Shown: positions 32,981 to 44,893 of the stretch, piece by piece | Layout: every line of letters starts with the position of its first letter | Position numbering within the stretch: position 1 is the stretch's first letter | Source: Streptomyces aureus | Lineage (GTDB): Bacteria; Actinomycetota; Actinomycetes; Streptomycetales; Streptomycetaceae | Reading direction: 5' to 3' | NCBI RefSeq assembly: GCF_000725495.1 | Contig: NZ_JNZD01000012.1 | Location: forward strand, 124,001 to 188,000 | Length of the DNA: 64,000 nt | Translations under genes and position numbers: made by a program | Notes under the pieces: model-generated | Database searches by the model: none | The model's input: the letters and a program-made list of their open reading frames with translations, nothing else | Told to the model about the DNA's origin: nothing

Positions 32981-33802
32981 GTGGTCAGCCAGGAACAGCG
33001 GCGGCGTCAGCTCGCCCGGGAGAAGTTCTTGCGACAGCAGCAGCGCCGCACATCCGCTCGGCGAAGGACCCGAACCCGCAACGCGGTGATCGCGGCGGTC
33101 GTCGGCGTGGTCGTCGCGGGCGGTGCGACCGCGTACGCGACCGGGGCCTTCAAGAGCGACGGCAAGAAGGCCGAGGCCGGCGCGGGGGCGACGCCCAGCG
33201 CCACGCCGACGAGCAAGGCGCCCGATCCGTGCGAGAAGCCCGCCGAGGGCCAGGTGAAGTCGCTCACGTGGAAGAAGGAGCCGGCGGTCACCATCGACAA
33301 GTCCGCCGCCTACACGATGAAGATGGCGACGACCTGCGGCGACATCGACATCGCCCTCAAGGCGTCCGCCGCCCCGCACACGGTGAACTCGTTCGACTTC
33401 CTCGCCGGCAAGGGTTACTTCGACCACACCAAGTGCCACCGGCTCACCACCAACGGCATCTACGTCCTGCAGTGCGGCGACCCGACGGCCAAGGGCGACG
33501 GCGGTCCCGGCTACACGCTCCCGGACGAGAACCTCAAGGACACGTCGCTCAAGGGCAACGTGTACCCGGCGGGCACGATCGCCATGGCCAACACCGGCCA
33601 GAAGCACACCGGCGGCAGCCAGTTCTTCCTGGTCTACCAGGACAGTCAGCTCCCGCCCAGTTACACACCGTTCGGAACTATTTCCAAGTCCGGCCTGACG
33701 GTCCTCAAGAAGATCGCGGGCGCCGGCGAGAGTACGGGCCAGGGCGACGGCGCGCCGAACGCGACCGTCGTCATCAACAAGCTGACCGTGACGAAATCCT
33801 GA
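32981..33802 (+). CDS. Membrane-anchored cyclophilin-type peptidyl-prolyl isomerase
   Basis: A 273-aa protein. A strongly basic N-terminus (about residues 7-33) precedes one membrane helix (34-55, AVIAAVVGVVVAGGATAYAT), an Ala/Thr/Pro linker and an extracytoplasmic cyclophilin domain from about 95. Active-site residues include the Arg in KCHRLTTNG and QFF in SQFFLVYQD. Cysteines in TTCGD, TKCHR and LQCGD could form a disulphide outside the cell. It probably assists folding of secreted proteins. The start is GTG at 32981 with GAGGAGA 8-14 nt upstream. The open frame from 32813 adds an implausible Arg/Thr stretch. Confidence 0.93.
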   Translation: MVSQEQRRRQLAREKFLRQQQRRTSARRRTRTRNAVIAAVVGVVVAGGATAYATGAFKSDGKKAEAGAGATPSATPTSKAPDPCEKPAEGQVKSLTWKKEPAVTIDKSAAYTMKMATTCGDIDIALKASAAPHTVNSFDFLAGKGYFDHTKCHRLTTNGIYVLQCGDPTAKGDGGPGYTLPDENLKDTSLKGNVYPAGTIAMANTGQKHTGGSQFFLVYQDSQLPPSYTPFGTISKSGLTVLKKIAGAGESTGQGDGAPNATVVINKLTVTKS

Positions 33803-33835
33803 CCGTCAGCTGCTGAATTTCGGTCGCGCGGGATG

Positions 33836-33865
33836 CGGACAGCCGCCCCGCCGGTCGCCTATGTT
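33836..33865 (+). promoter_or_regulatory. Possible promoter of the DUF349 gene
   Basis: CGGACA (33836-33841), 18-nt spacer, TATGTT (33860-33865). The predicted start near 33872 leaves a leader of about 64 nt. Confidence 0.35.
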
Positions 33866-33935
33866 GGCCGTGACGAAACTGTGGACGATGCCGGGGGCGC
33901 GGAGCCCCGCGCAGGCATCATGTGGAGGAGGCGCT

Positions 33936-35165
33936 GTGAGCAGCGACCCGTGGGGCCGCGTCGACGAGACGGGGACCGTGTACGTGCGTACGGCCGACGG
34001 CGAGCAGGTCGTCGGCTCCTGGCAGGCCGGCACGCCCGATGAGGCGCTGGCCTACTTCGAGCGCAAGTACGAAGGCCTGGTTGTCGAGATCGGCCTCCTC
34101 GAAAAGCGGGTGAAGACCACCGACCTGTCGGCGAAGGACGCCCAGACCGCCATCGATCACATCCGTGGGCAGGTGGACGCCCACCACGCGGTCGGCGATC
34201 TGGACGCGCTGAAGGTACGGCTGGACAAGCTCGTGGAGACCGTGGACGCGCGCCGTGAGGAGCGCAAGGTCCAGCGGGCCAAGCAGTCCGACGAGGCGCG
34301 GCACGCCAAGGAGGCGCTGGTCGTCGAGGCCGAGGAGCTGGCGCAGAGCGACCAGTGGCGGGCGGCCGGTGAGCGGCTGCGCGCGCTGGTGGACACGTGG
34401 AAGGGGCTGCCGCGACTCGACCGCAAGTCGGACGACGAGCTGTGGCACCGCTTCTCGCACGCCCGCTCGGCGTTCTCCAAGCGGCGCAAGGCGCACTTCG
34501 CCTCGCTGGACGCGCAGCGCGAGGAGGCCCGCAAGACCAAGGAGAAGCTGGTCGCCGAGGCCGAGGCGCTGTCCGGCTCGTCGGACTGGGGTCCGACGGC
34601 GGCCCGCTACCGCGAGCTGATGGCGGACTGGAAGGCCGCGGGCCGTGCCCAGCGCGAGCACGAGGACGACCTGTGGAACCGCTTCCGCGGCGCCCAGGAC
34701 GTGTTCTTCGCGGCGCGCAGCTCCGTGTTCGCCGAGCGCGACGCGGAGCAGACGGAGAACCTGAAGCTCAAGGAGGAGCTGGCCGAGGAGGCCGAGAAGC
34801 TGGTCCCGGTGCAGGACCTGAAGGCGGCGCGCGCCGCCTTCCGTTCCATCAACGAGCGCTGGGAGGCCATCGGCCACGTGCCGCGTGACGCCCGCCCGAA
34901 GGTCGAGGGCAGGATGCACGCGGTGGAGCGGGCTCTGCAGGAGTCCGAGGAGACCGAGTGGCGCCGGACGAACCCGGAGGCACGCGCGCGTGCCGAGGGT
35001 CTGACCGGGCAGCTGCAGGCCGCCGTGGACAAGCTCCAGGGCCAGATCGAGGCGGCGCGCTCCGCGGGCAACACCGCGAGGGCCGACAAGCTCCAGAAGG
35101 AGCTGGACGGCCGTCAGGCGCTCCTCGACCAGGCGCTGAAGGGTCTTCACGAGTTCGGCGGCTGA
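33936..35165 (+). CDS. DUF349 repeat coiled-coil protein
   Basis: A 409-aa hydrophilic, charged protein. About 90 residues from the start a long helical region begins with several DUF349 repeats, each with a Trp such as LVDTWKGLPRLDRKSDDELWHRF, LMADWKAAGRAQREHEDDLWNRF and INERWEAIGHVPR. It ends in a coiled coil (LQAAVDKLQGQIEAARSAG). Proteins of this family bind nucleic acid or ribosomes in some bacteria, but function here is unknown. The start is GTG at 33936 with GGAGGAGG 6-13 nt upstream. It is followed by a 17-bp hairpin and faces relA, the same neighbour as in other Streptomyces. Confidence 0.9.
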   Translation: MSSDPWGRVDETGTVYVRTADGEQVVGSWQAGTPDEALAYFERKYEGLVVEIGLLEKRVKTTDLSAKDAQTAIDHIRGQVDAHHAVGDLDALKVRLDKLVETVDARREERKVQRAKQSDEARHAKEALVVEAEELAQSDQWRAAGERLRALVDTWKGLPRLDRKSDDELWHRFSHARSAFSKRRKAHFASLDAQREEARKTKEKLVAEAEALSGSSDWGPTAARYRELMADWKAAGRAQREHEDDLWNRFRGAQDVFFAARSSVFAERDAEQTENLKLKEELAEEAEKLVPVQDLKAARAAFRSINERWEAIGHVPRDARPKVEGRMHAVERALQESEETEWRRTNPEARARAEGLTGQLQAAVDKLQGQIEAARSAGNTARADKLQKELDGRQALLDQALKGLHEFGG

Positions 35166-35182
35166 TTCCCGCCGCACCCGCG

Positions 35183-35220
35183 CGAAGGGGCTCCCGTACG
35201 CACGTACGGGAGCCCCTTCG
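35183..35220. terminator. Perfect 17-bp hairpin between DUF349 gene and relA
   Basis: Arms 35183-35199 and 35204-35220 are perfectly complementary with a GCAC loop. It starts 18 nt after the DUF349 stop. As genes converge here it may also end relA. Confidence 0.8.
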
Positions 35221-35342
35221 TGTGCCGTGGCCGTGTGTCGTCGCCGTGCGCCTGCGTCCTGCCCCTGTACGCCGCCTGCCCCCGTGCACGCCGCCGCCCC
35301 GCCCGGCGAGCGGCCGGGCGGGGCGGACGAGGCGGGCGGGTG

Positions 35343-37907
<2,565 letters not shown>

Positions 37908-38025
37908 GAGGGCTCCTCGTGCGCGATCCGGGTCCCCCGGTCAGGCTCCGGAAACCCCATGGTAGCGATCCTTCGCGCCGGGCTCGCTGTCGGCCGCCGG
38001 GTGCGACCTCGTCTGGGAGAACGCC

Positions 38026-38118
38026 GGAGGCGGGCACCGGATTCCTCCGGGCCCGCCTCCAGGGTGTCCTGCGGGTGCCTCAGGCCTTTCGGGGGCCTTT
38101 CCGGGAGCGGACTCCCGG
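38026..38118 (-). terminator. Two hairpins ending the apt-sec transcript
   Basis: Hairpin 1 (38101-38118) is a perfect 7-bp stem, CCGGGAG with CTCCCGG. Hairpin 2 (38026-38060) has a perfect 10-bp outer stem, GGAGGCGGGC with its complement, and a 4-bp inner CCGG/CCGG extension past one bulge. Both lie just after the apt stop on the minus strand. Confidence 0.65.
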
Positions 38119-38136
38119 GTGGTGCGCGCGCGGTCC

Positions 38137-38676
38137 TCAGACCGTCAGGAGCGCCTCCAGGGGAGCTCCGGCCAGGGCCGGCTCCAGACGGCCGCGGCCG
38201 CCCAGGAAGCCGAGCTCCATCAGCACGGCGACGCCCGCGACCTCGGCGCCCGCCCTGCGGATGAGCTGGAGCGAGGCCTCGGCGGTGCCGCCGGTGGCGA
38301 GGACGTCGTCGACGACCAGGACGCGGTCGCCCGTGCTCAGGTCCTCGGCGTGCACCTCGATCTCGGCGGAGCCGTACTCCAGGTCGTACGCCTGGGACAG
38401 GGTCGCTCCGGGGAGCTTGCCCGCCTTGCGCACGGGGATGAAGCCGATCCCGGCGTGGACGGCCACCGGGGCGCCGAGGATGAATCCACGGGCCTCCAGG
38501 CCGACGATCTTGGTGGCGCCGCTGCGCACCGCGATCTCCGCCAGGGCGCCGGTCAGTGCCCCGAACGCGGCCGGGTCGGCCAGGAGCGGGGTGATGTCCT
38601 TGAACATCACGCCCGGCTCCGGGTAGTCGGCCACGTCACGGATGCGGCTGGTCAGCAGCTCCTCGATGCCGGTCAT
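38137..38676 (-). CDS. apt: Adenine phosphoribosyltransferase
   Basis: A 179-aa purine-salvage enzyme that makes AMP from adenine and PRPP. The PRPP motif VLVVDDVLATGGTAEA, the ARGFILGAP loop and the FKDITPLLADP segment are all intact. A much longer frame extends upstream; the ATG at 38676 gives the normal MTGIEELLTSRIRDVADYPEPG start and overlaps the secF stop (ATGA). The secD-secF-apt-relA order is widely conserved in Actinobacteria, although the salvage role has no evident link to secretion. Confidence 0.97.
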   Translation of the reverse strand: MTGIEELLTSRIRDVADYPEPGVMFKDITPLLADPAAFGALTGALAEIAVRSGATKIVGLEARGFILGAPVAVHAGIGFIPVRKAGKLPGATLSQAYDLEYGSAEIEVHAEDLSTGDRVLVVDDVLATGGTAEASLQLIRRAGAEVAGVAVLMELGFLGGRGRLEPALAGAPLEALLTV

Positions 38677-39788
38677 CGGCGCTTGCCCGAGGGACGGCCG
38701 CGGCCGCGGGAGCGGGACGCGGGCTGGTTGCGGGGACCGACGACCGCCGGGGTGGCGTCCTCGAAGTCGTCGTACGACGGCTCGGAGGTCTCCGGCTCCA
38801 GGGACTCGCCCGTGGCGGCCGCCTGGGCGCGCTTGGCGAGGACCCGCTTGCGCAGGGCCTTCATCTCCGGCTCGCGCTCCTTGAGGTCGGCGACGAGCGG
38901 CGTGGCGATGAAGATCGAGGAGTACGCACCGGCCGCGAGACCGACGAACAGCGACAGCGAGATGTCGTTGAGCATGCCGGCGCCGAGGACGCCGCCACCG
39001 ATGAACAGCAGGCCGGCGACCGGCAGCAGCGCGACCACCGTGGTGTTGATGGAACGCACCAGGGTGCTGTTGATCGAGCGGTCGGCGACGTCGCTGTAGG
39101 TCCAGCGCGTCTGCTTGGTGATCCCCTTCGTCTGCTCCTTGAGGCTGTCGAAGACGACGACCGTGTCGTAGAGCGAGTAACCGAGGATCGTGAGCAGACC
39201 GATCACCGTACCCGGGGTGACCTCGAAGCCCACCAGGGCGTAGATGCCCACCGTGATGGTGATGTCGTGGATCAGGGCGACCAGGGCCGCGATGGCCATG
39301 CGCCACTCGAAGGCGATCGCCAGGTAGATCACGACCAGGACCATGAAGATCGCCAGGCCCTCCCAGGCCTTGTTGGCGATCTGGTCACCCCAGCTGGGGC
39401 CGACCAGGTCGGCGTTGATCTTCTCGGGGTTCATCTTCAGGTCGGTGGCGAGCTTTTCCTTGATCGCGTCCGACTTGTCGGTGTCGATGCCGGCGATCTG
39501 GATGCGCAGTCCGCCGTTGCCGAGCTTCTGGACGACCGCGTCGTGGCCGGAGGCCTCCTGCGCGAACGTCTCCGCCTGGGTCACCGACACCTGGCTCTTG
39601 GTGGTGGTGGTGAAGACGGCGCCGCCCTGGAACTCGATGCCCATGTTCAGGCCCCGCACCGTCAGGCCGAGGATGGCCGTGATGGTGATCAGGATCGAGA
39701 TGCCGTACCAGATCTTGCGCTTGCCGACGAAGTCGTAGCCGATCTCGCCGCGGTGGAGCCGGGCGCCGAGGGTGCCGAGTTTCGACAT
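38673..39788 (-). CDS. secF: Protein translocase subunit SecF
   Basis: A 371-aa RND-like membrane protein with six helices that works with SecD to drive late export steps using the proton gradient. Family motifs are GIEFQGGAVF in the first periplasmic domain and VVFDSLKEQTKG plus RSINTTVVALLPVAGLLFIGGG near the later helices. The C-terminal 70 residues are a polar, basic tail (RSRGRGRPSGKRR). The ATG at 39788 is 1 nt after the secD stop and its own stop overlaps apt. Expression is thus coupled. Confidence 0.97.
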   Translation of the reverse strand: MSKLGTLGARLHRGEIGYDFVGKRKIWYGISILITITAILGLTVRGLNMGIEFQGGAVFTTTTKSQVSVTQAETFAQEASGHDAVVQKLGNGGLRIQIAGIDTDKSDAIKEKLATDLKMNPEKINADLVGPSWGDQIANKAWEGLAIFMVLVVIYLAIAFEWRMAIAALVALIHDITITVGIYALVGFEVTPGTVIGLLTILGYSLYDTVVVFDSLKEQTKGITKQTRWTYSDVADRSINSTLVRSINTTVVALLPVAGLLFIGGGVLGAGMLNDISLSLFVGLAAGAYSSIFIATPLVADLKEREPEMKALRKRVLAKRAQAAATGESLEPETSEPSYDDFEDATPAVVGPRNQPASRSRGRGRPSGKRR

Positions 39789-39789
39789 C

Positions 39790-41556
39790 TCACGCCTCCT
39801 TCGTGTCGACGGGGGCGGACGCGCGACGGGTGCGGCGCAGCGGCGGCTTGGCGCCCAGTCGCTTCGGGTCGAGGCCGGACCAGCTGTGACCCTCGGCGAA
39901 GAACTTCTTGCGGGCGAGGATGGTCATCAGCGGCTTGGTGAAGAAGAAGACCACGACGACGTCGAGCACCGTGGTCAGACCGAGGGTGAACGCGAAGCCC
40001 TGGACCTTGCCGACGGTGACGATGAAGAGCACCGCGGCGGCGAGGAACGACACGAAGTCGGAGACCAGGATGGTGCGCCGGGCGCGCGGCCAGGCACGCT
40101 CGACGGCCGGGCGCAGGGTGCGGCCCTCGCGGATCTCGTCCCGGATGCGTTCGAAGAACACGATGAACGAGTCCGCCGTGATACCGATCGCGACGATCGC
40201 ACCGCAGACGGCCGGGAGGTTCAGCGCGAAGCCGATGGCCGGGCCGAGCAGCGCCATGAGCACGTAGGTGAGGATCGCCGAGACGCCCAGGGAGGCGATG
40301 GCGATGATCGACAGGCCCCGGTAGTAGATCACCAGGTAGATGATGACCAGGGCGAGGCCGATGGCGCCGGCGATCAGACCTGCGTGCAGCTGCTCGCCAC
40401 CGAGCGCGGCGGTCACCGTGGTGACGCTGGACTCGTGGAAGGTGAGCGGCAGGGCGCCGTAGTTGAGCATGTTGGCCAGGTCCTGGGCCTCGGTCTGCGT
40501 GAAGCTGCCGGAGATCTCCGCGCTGCCGCTCAGCGACTGGGCCACGGACGGGTCGGAGACGACCTGGCCGTCGAGGACGATGGCGAACTGGTTCTGCGGG
40601 GGCTGGTTCTGGGCCAGCTTGCCGGTGATGGCGGCGAACTTCTTGGAGCCACCGGACGTGAAGTCCATGGTGACCTTCCAGCCCGCGCCGGTCTGCGTGT
40701 CGAAGACCGCGCCGGACTTCTTCACGTCCGTGCCGGCGACCTCGGCCGGGCCGAGGATGTACTTCTGCCACTGGCCGGAGGAGTTCTTGTCCTGGCCGCA
40801 GGCCACGGTCGGATCGGTCGACTTGGCGCCCGTGCCGGCCTTGGCGCGGACGGCCTTGTTGGTGCAGTCGAGCGTGGCGTACTGGGCCTGGAGCTTCGCG
40901 GCCGCCGGGTCCGTACCGGCGCTCGCGGACGGAGCGGCGCTGGAGGAGGCGGAGGCCGAGGTGCTCGGGGTGCTGCTCGCGGACGGCGAGGAGCCCGCCT
41001 TCAGGGCGTCGCTGACGACGCGGCCCTGGGTGGTGGCGGAGGCCGACGGCGTCGCGGAGGACGACGAGGACGAGGTCGCCTTGTCACCGGTCGTGGCGGA
41101 GGAGCTGCTGGAGGCGCTCGGGGAAGGGGTCGCCGACGCCTTGCCACCGGAGACGTCGGTGGCCAGGACGGGGCGGAAGTACAGCTTGGCGGTGGTGCCG
41201 ACCTGCTCGCGGGCCTGCTTGGAGTTCGTGCCCCGGGGGATGTTGACAATGATGTTGTCGGAACCCTGGGTCTGAACCTCGGCCTCGGAGACACCGAGAC
41301 CGTTGACACGGCGGTTCATGATGTCGACCGCGGTGTCCATGTTGGTCTTGTTGATCGCGTTGGGCTGGCCCGGCTCGTTCTGCGCCGTGAGCGTGATGCT
41401 CGTGCCGCCGGCGAGATCGATGCCGAGACGCGGAGTGGTCTGCCCGGAGGCGAACATCCCTCCGGTGAGCGCCGCGATGGCGATCAGGATCAGGGCCAGC
41501 GAGCGCCCCGGCCTGCTCTGGGCGCTCGCGTTCCGGCCCTTCTTCGGTGCTGCCAC
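39790..41556 (-). CDS. secD: Protein translocase subunit SecD with Ser/Ala/Thr-rich insert
   Basis: A 588-aa partner of SecF. The first helix (about residues 19-37) is followed by RLGIDLAGGTSITL, the large periplasmic P1 domain and five more helices after about residue 380, including AIVAIGITADSFIVFFERIRDE. An insert at about 136-218 is almost only Ser, Ala, Thr and Pro, apparently a flexible linker in P1. Two cysteines lie beyond it (TLDCTNK, VACGQD). The start is GTG at 41556 with GAGGGAG about 10 nt upstream, rather than the longer frame to 41616. The insert accounts for much of the extra length. Confidence 0.96.
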   Translation of the reverse strand: MAAPKKGRNASAQSRPGRSLALILIAIAALTGGMFASGQTTPRLGIDLAGGTSITLTAQNEPGQPNAINKTNMDTAVDIMNRRVNGLGVSEAEVQTQGSDNIIVNIPRGTNSKQAREQVGTTAKLYFRPVLATDVSGGKASATPSPSASSSSSATTGDKATSSSSSSATPSASATTQGRVVSDALKAGSSPSASSTPSTSASASSSAAPSASAGTDPAAAKLQAQYATLDCTNKAVRAKAGTGAKSTDPTVACGQDKNSSGQWQKYILGPAEVAGTDVKKSGAVFDTQTGAGWKVTMDFTSGGSKKFAAITGKLAQNQPPQNQFAIVLDGQVVSDPSVAQSLSGSAEISGSFTQTEAQDLANMLNYGALPLTFHESSVTTVTAALGGEQLHAGLIAGAIGLALVIIYLVIYYRGLSIIAIASLGVSAILTYVLMALLGPAIGFALNLPAVCGAIVAIGITADSFIVFFERIRDEIREGRTLRPAVERAWPRARRTILVSDFVSFLAAAVLFIVTVGKVQGFAFTLGLTTVLDVVVVFFFTKPLMTILARKKFFAEGHSWSGLDPKRLGAKPPLRRTRRASAPVDTKEA

Positions 41557-41697
41557 CTTCTCGTACTCCCTCTCGGGCCGCCCTGCGCCGGGTGAGCGCG
41601 TGGACGGCCATGCCATGGTGTCGGGACTCCGTGCGAGAACAGCACGTCCCGGGAGGTGCGCGGCGTGAGCGGATCGCGCCGCGCTCCCGGGTCGTGA

Positions 41698-42201
41698 CTA
41701 CTTCGCGTCGGCCCCGCCGTCGGTCTTCTTCGGCTCCGCCTCGTCGGCGTCGGCCACGGCGGCCTCGTCGGCCGGCTTGTCGGCCGGGTCCTTCTTGCCG
41801 AGGTCGAGGGGCTTGTCGTCGGAGGCGTCGGAAGAGGCGTCGGCGGCGGGCTCGTCGGTCTCGGTGAGGGAGGAGGCGTCGTCCGGCACGACCGACCCGT
41901 CGGCCTTCAGGTCGTGCTCGATGCCGTGGACGATGCGGTTGTACTCGTCGTCCGTCAGGACGGCGCCGATCGCGTTCTTCGCGAAGAGCAGGTCGACGCC
42001 GGGGGCGGCGTCGAGGAGGACCGTGTCCTCGTTGACCTCCTTGACGGTGGCGTACATACCGCCGATCGTGCGCACGCCGGAGCCGGGCTGCATCTCGTTG
42101 CGCATGGAAGCCGCCTGCTGCTGCTTCTTCTTCGCCGACCGGGTCATCAGGAACATGGCCCCGATGAGCACGATGAACGGGAGGAGGGTCACTGGACTCA
42201 C
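41698..42201 (-). CDS. yajC: Preprotein translocase subunit YajC
   Basis: A 167-aa accessory subunit of the SecDF-YajC complex. One N-terminal helix (about residues 4-18, VTLLPFIVLIGAMFLM) is followed by the RSAKKKQQQ basic stretch and the YajC core GSGVRTIGGMYATV. The C-terminal 60 residues are acidic and disordered (for example TETDEPAADASSDASDDK), longer than in E. coli. The GTG at 42201 was chosen; another GTG at 42192 is possible. It lies 141 nt upstream of secD and has a candidate promoter just upstream. Confidence 0.93.
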   Translation of the reverse strand: MSPVTLLPFIVLIGAMFLMTRSAKKKQQQAASMRNEMQPGSGVRTIGGMYATVKEVNEDTVLLDAAPGVDLLFAKNAIGAVLTDDEYNRIVHGIEHDLKADGSVVPDDASSLTETDEPAADASSDASDDKPLDLGKKDPADKPADEAAVADADEAEPKKTDGGADAK

Positions 42202-42288
42202 GGGTCGGGACTTCCTTCTTCGGCCGCACGAGGTGAGCGGCCTGCTGGATGGGGGTATGTATGCCGTCGACAAGGGCGGCATCGGCGG

Positions 42289-42318
42289 AGTCTAAGCGAG
42301 TCCGCACTCAGGGAACAA
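42289..42318 (-). promoter_or_regulatory. Candidate yajC/sec promoter
   Basis: Minus strand TTGTTC (42313-42318), 18-nt spacer, TAGACT (42289-42294), a good match to Streptomyces vegetative promoters. The predicted start is about 42282, giving a leader of about 80 nt. Confidence 0.5.
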
Positions 42319-42365
42319 CGCTCAGCATGGCACCGGGGTTCCTGCCCCGGCACGTACGCACGCCG

Positions 42366-43460
42366 TCACGCCCCGAACAGGTCTTCTTGTCCGTTTCCAC
42401 CGGCTGACCGGCGGGGTGGCGTGAGGCCGAGATGCGCCCATGCCGCGGGTGTCGCCACCCGGCCACGCGGAGTGCGGGCGAGGAGTCCCTCTCTGACGAG
42501 GAAGGGCTCGGCGACCTCCTCCACCGTCTCACGCTCCTCCCCCACAGCGACAGCAAGTGTGGACAATCCGACAGGACCGCCGCCGAAAAGCTTGAGCAGG
42601 GCCTCGAGGACTCCACGGTCCAGACGGTCCAGACCGCGCGCGTCCACCTCGTACACCTTCAGGGCCGCCGCGGCGATCTCCCGGGTGATGACGCCGTCCG
42701 CCCTGACCTGCGCGTAGTCGCGCACGCGGCGCAGCAGACGGTTGGCGATGCGGGGCGTGCCACGGGACCGGCCGGCGATCTCCGCGGCGCCCTCGGCTCC
42801 GATCTCCACGTCCAGGAGTCCGGCGGAGCGGTGCACGACGCGCTCCAGCTCGGTGGGTTCGTAGAACTCCATGTGCGCGGTGAAGCCGAAACGGTCGCGC
42901 AGCGGCGGGGGCAGCAGTCCCGCGCGCGTGGTCGCGCCGACCAGGGTGAACGGGGGCAGCTCCAGCGGGATGGCGGTGGCGCCGGGCCCCTTGCCGACGA
43001 TCACGTCGACGCGGAAGTCCTCCATCGCCATGTACAGCATCTCCTCGGCGGGCCGGGACATGCGGTGGATCTCGTCCAGGAAGAGGACCTCTCCCTCCTG
43101 GAGGGAGGAGAGGATCGCGGCGAGGTCCCCGGCGTGCTGGATGGCGGGGCCGCTGGTGATGCGGATGGGGGCGCCCATCTCGGCCGCGATGATCATGGAG
43201 AGGGTGGTCTTGCCGAGGCCGGGGGCGCCGGAGAGCAGCACGTGGTCGGCGGTGGCGCCGCGCGCGCGTGCCGCGCGCAGGACCAGGTCGAGCTGCTCGC
43301 GGACCTTCTCCTGGCCGATGAACTCGTCCAGGTCCTTGGGGCGCAGCGCGGCCTCGACGGCCTGGTCCTCGCCGTCGGCGACGGATCGCACCAGCCGGTC
43401 CGCGGTGGGGCCGACGAACCGCTCGTCCGCGGCTTCGTCTGTGGTGTCGTCCCAGTTCAT
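42366..43460 (-). CDS. ruvB: Holliday junction branch migration helicase RuvB
   Basis: A 364-aa AAA+ motor. It has Walker [14 protein letters not shown], Walker [12 protein letters not shown], sensor 1 [11 protein letters not shown] and the arginine-finger region PLRDRFGF. The C-terminal winged helix is intact, ending in a short polar tail. RuvB forms hexamer rings that pump DNA through the RuvA-bound junction. The ATG at 43460 follows ruvA after 96 nt. The ruvC-ruvA-ruvB order matches most Actinobacteria. Confidence 0.97.
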   Translation of the reverse strand: MNWDDTTDEAADERFVGPTADRLVRSVADGEDQAVEAALRPKDLDEFIGQEKVREQLDLVLRAARARGATADHVLLSGAPGLGKTTLSMIIAAEMGAPIRITSGPAIQHAGDLAAILSSLQEGEVLFLDEIHRMSRPAEEMLYMAMEDFRVDVIVGKGPGATAIPLELPPFTLVGATTRAGLLPPPLRDRFGFTAHMEFYEPTELERVVHRSAGLLDVEIGAEGAAEIAGRSRGTPRIANRLLRRVRDYAQVRADGVITREIAAAALKVYEVDARGLDRLDRGVLEALLKLFGGGPVGLSTLAVAVGEERETVEEVAEPFLVREGLLARTPRGRVATPAAWAHLGLTPPRRSAGGNGQEDLFGA

Positions 43461-43556
43461 CGGTGGTGCCTCGCGGTCTCGTGGTGGTGGCGCGGCGGGC
43501 GTCCTCGCGGACGCCGGCCGCGCCGGGGCGCGCGCCCGGCCCGGGGCCGGGGCCGG

Positions 43557-44168
43557 TCAGCGTGCTCGGTTCAGGGTCTGCAGGGCGGCGCGCAGGAGCT
43601 GTCCGACCTGCGGGGTTCCCTCGGCGGCCTCGGCCTGCGGGGCGACGGCGGCGACGGCCTCGTCGGCCTCGCGGGTCGCGTACCCGAGGCCGACGAGCGC
43701 GGCGTGGAGCTGGTCGCGCCAGCTCGCGGTGACGGCCGTGCCGATGGCCGGGCCGCCGGGGCCGAGCGGTTCGCCGAGCCGGTCCTTGAGCTCCAGCAGC
43801 AGCTTCTGGGCGCCCTTCTTGCCGATGCCGGGAACGGCGATGAGCGCCTTCTCGTCACCGGTGGACACGGCCCGGCGCAGGGCGTCGGGGCTGTGCACGG
43901 CGAGCATCGCCTGGGCGAGCCGGGGGCCGACGCCGCTCGCCGTCTGAAGCAGCTCGAAGACCTGGCGCTCGTCGTCGTCGGCGAAGCCGTAGAGGGTGAG
44001 CGAGTCCTCCCGGACGACGAGGGAGGTGGCGAGCTTCGCCTGTTGTCCCGTGCGGAGCCCGGCGAGGGTGCCCGGGGTGCACTGGACGGCGATGCCGATG
44101 CCGCCGACCTCGACCACCGCGGAGTCGGGGGCGAGGGCGGCGACCGGGCCGCTGACGAAGGCGATCAT
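43557..44168 (-). CDS. ruvA: Holliday junction binding protein RuvA
   Basis: A 203-aa junction-binding protein. Domain I starts [25 protein letters not shown], domain II has the helix-hairpin-helix motifs [16 protein letters not shown] and [20 protein letters not shown], and domain III (about 150-203) contacts RuvB. A longer frame runs far upstream; the ATG at 44168 gives the standard start and overlaps the ruvC stop (ATGA). Length is normal. Confidence 0.96.
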   Translation of the reverse strand: MIAFVSGPVAALAPDSAVVEVGGIGIAVQCTPGTLAGLRTGQQAKLATSLVVREDSLTLYGFADDDERQVFELLQTASGVGPRLAQAMLAVHSPDALRRAVSTGDEKALIAVPGIGKKGAQKLLLELKDRLGEPLGPGGPAIGTAVTASWRDQLHAALVGLGYATREADEAVAAVAPQAEAAEGTPQVGQLLRAALQTLNRAR

Positions 44169-44761
44169 GCGGTACGGCCTTTCGATGCCTGGTGCGGGGC
44201 GTGCGCTGCCGCGGCCCGCTGGAGTCTGTTCTGCGCGACGGCCCGGTCGGGCCCGGTCCGCGCGGCGGCCTGCTGGAGTCTGTTCTGGGCGGGGGCGCGC
44301 CAGATGTGGCAGATGGCGAGCGCGAGGGCGTCCGCCGCGTCGGCGGGCTTCGGGGGCGCGGAGAGCCGGAGCAGCCGGGTGACCATGGCGCCGACCTGGG
44401 CCTTGTCGGCGCGTCCGTTGCCGGTGACGGCGGCCTTGACCTCGCTCGGGGTGTGCAGGGCCACGGGGATGCCGCGCCGGGCCGCGCACAGCATGGCGAC
44501 GGCGCTGGCCTGGGCGGTCCCCATCACGGTCCGGACGTTGTGCTGGCTGAACACCCGCTCCACGGCGACGAATTCGGGTTCGTACTCGTCGAGCCACTGC
44601 TCTATGCCCTGTTCCACGGCGACCAGGCGCAGGCCCAGCTCGGCATCCGCCGGGGTGCGCACGACGCCGACGCCGCGCATGGTCAGGGGGCGGCCGGCGA
44701 CGCCTTCCACCACTCCGACACCGCACCGGGTCAGCCCGGGGTCGACACCCAGCACCCGCAC
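44165..44761 (-). CDS. ruvC: Holliday junction resolvase RuvC with repeated C-terminal tail
   Basis: A 198-aa endonuclease that cuts Holliday junctions. The catalytic Asp7 is in [12 protein letters not shown], Glu in [10 protein letters not shown] and the last Asp pair in [12 protein letters not shown]. The GTG at 44761 was chosen because AAGGAGG lies 5 nt upstream; a GTG at 44782 adds seven residues but would place the ribosome site inside the gene. Residues after about 155 are a non-conserved tail containing AQNRLQ.AAA twice, 18 residues apart. It overlaps ruvA by ATGA. Confidence 0.95.
   Translation of the reverse strand: MRVLGVDPGLTRCGVGVVEGVAGRPLTMRGVGVVRTPADAELGLRLVAVEQGIEQWLDEYEPEFVAVERVFSQHNVRTVMGTAQASAVAMLCAARRGIPVALHTPSEVKAAVTGNGRADKAQVGAMVTRLLRLSAPPKPADAADALALAICHIWRAPAQNRLQQAAARTGPDRAVAQNRLQRAAAAHAPHQASKGRTA
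44211..44290. repeat. 54-bp-spaced direct repeat in ruvC 3' end
   Basis: Copies at 44211-44236 and 44265-44290 match at 24 of 26 positions. They encode the AQNRLQ.AAA element twice. Confidence 0.75.
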
Positions 44762-44836
44762 CCGGGCCTCCTTCGATCTCACCGCTCGTCACCGGGGGGC
44801 TTCCCGGTTCGTGCAGGCTATCGGGTGCCACTGACA

Positions 44837-44878
44837 GAGCGACGGGCCGACGGCGAGTGTCCCGTCGGCCCGTCGCTC
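44837..44878 (-). terminator. yebC terminator, perfect 17-bp stem
   Basis: Arms 44837-44853 and 44862-44878 are perfectly complementary with an 8-nt loop. It lies 15 nt after the yebC stop and separates it from ruvC. Confidence 0.8.
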
Positions 44879-44893
44879 GGGCAAGCCCGTGGA

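Noticed and set aside
38137..39306. A 389-aa frame fused to apt
   Set aside because: The upstream half is secF in another frame; the real apt start overlaps the secF stop.
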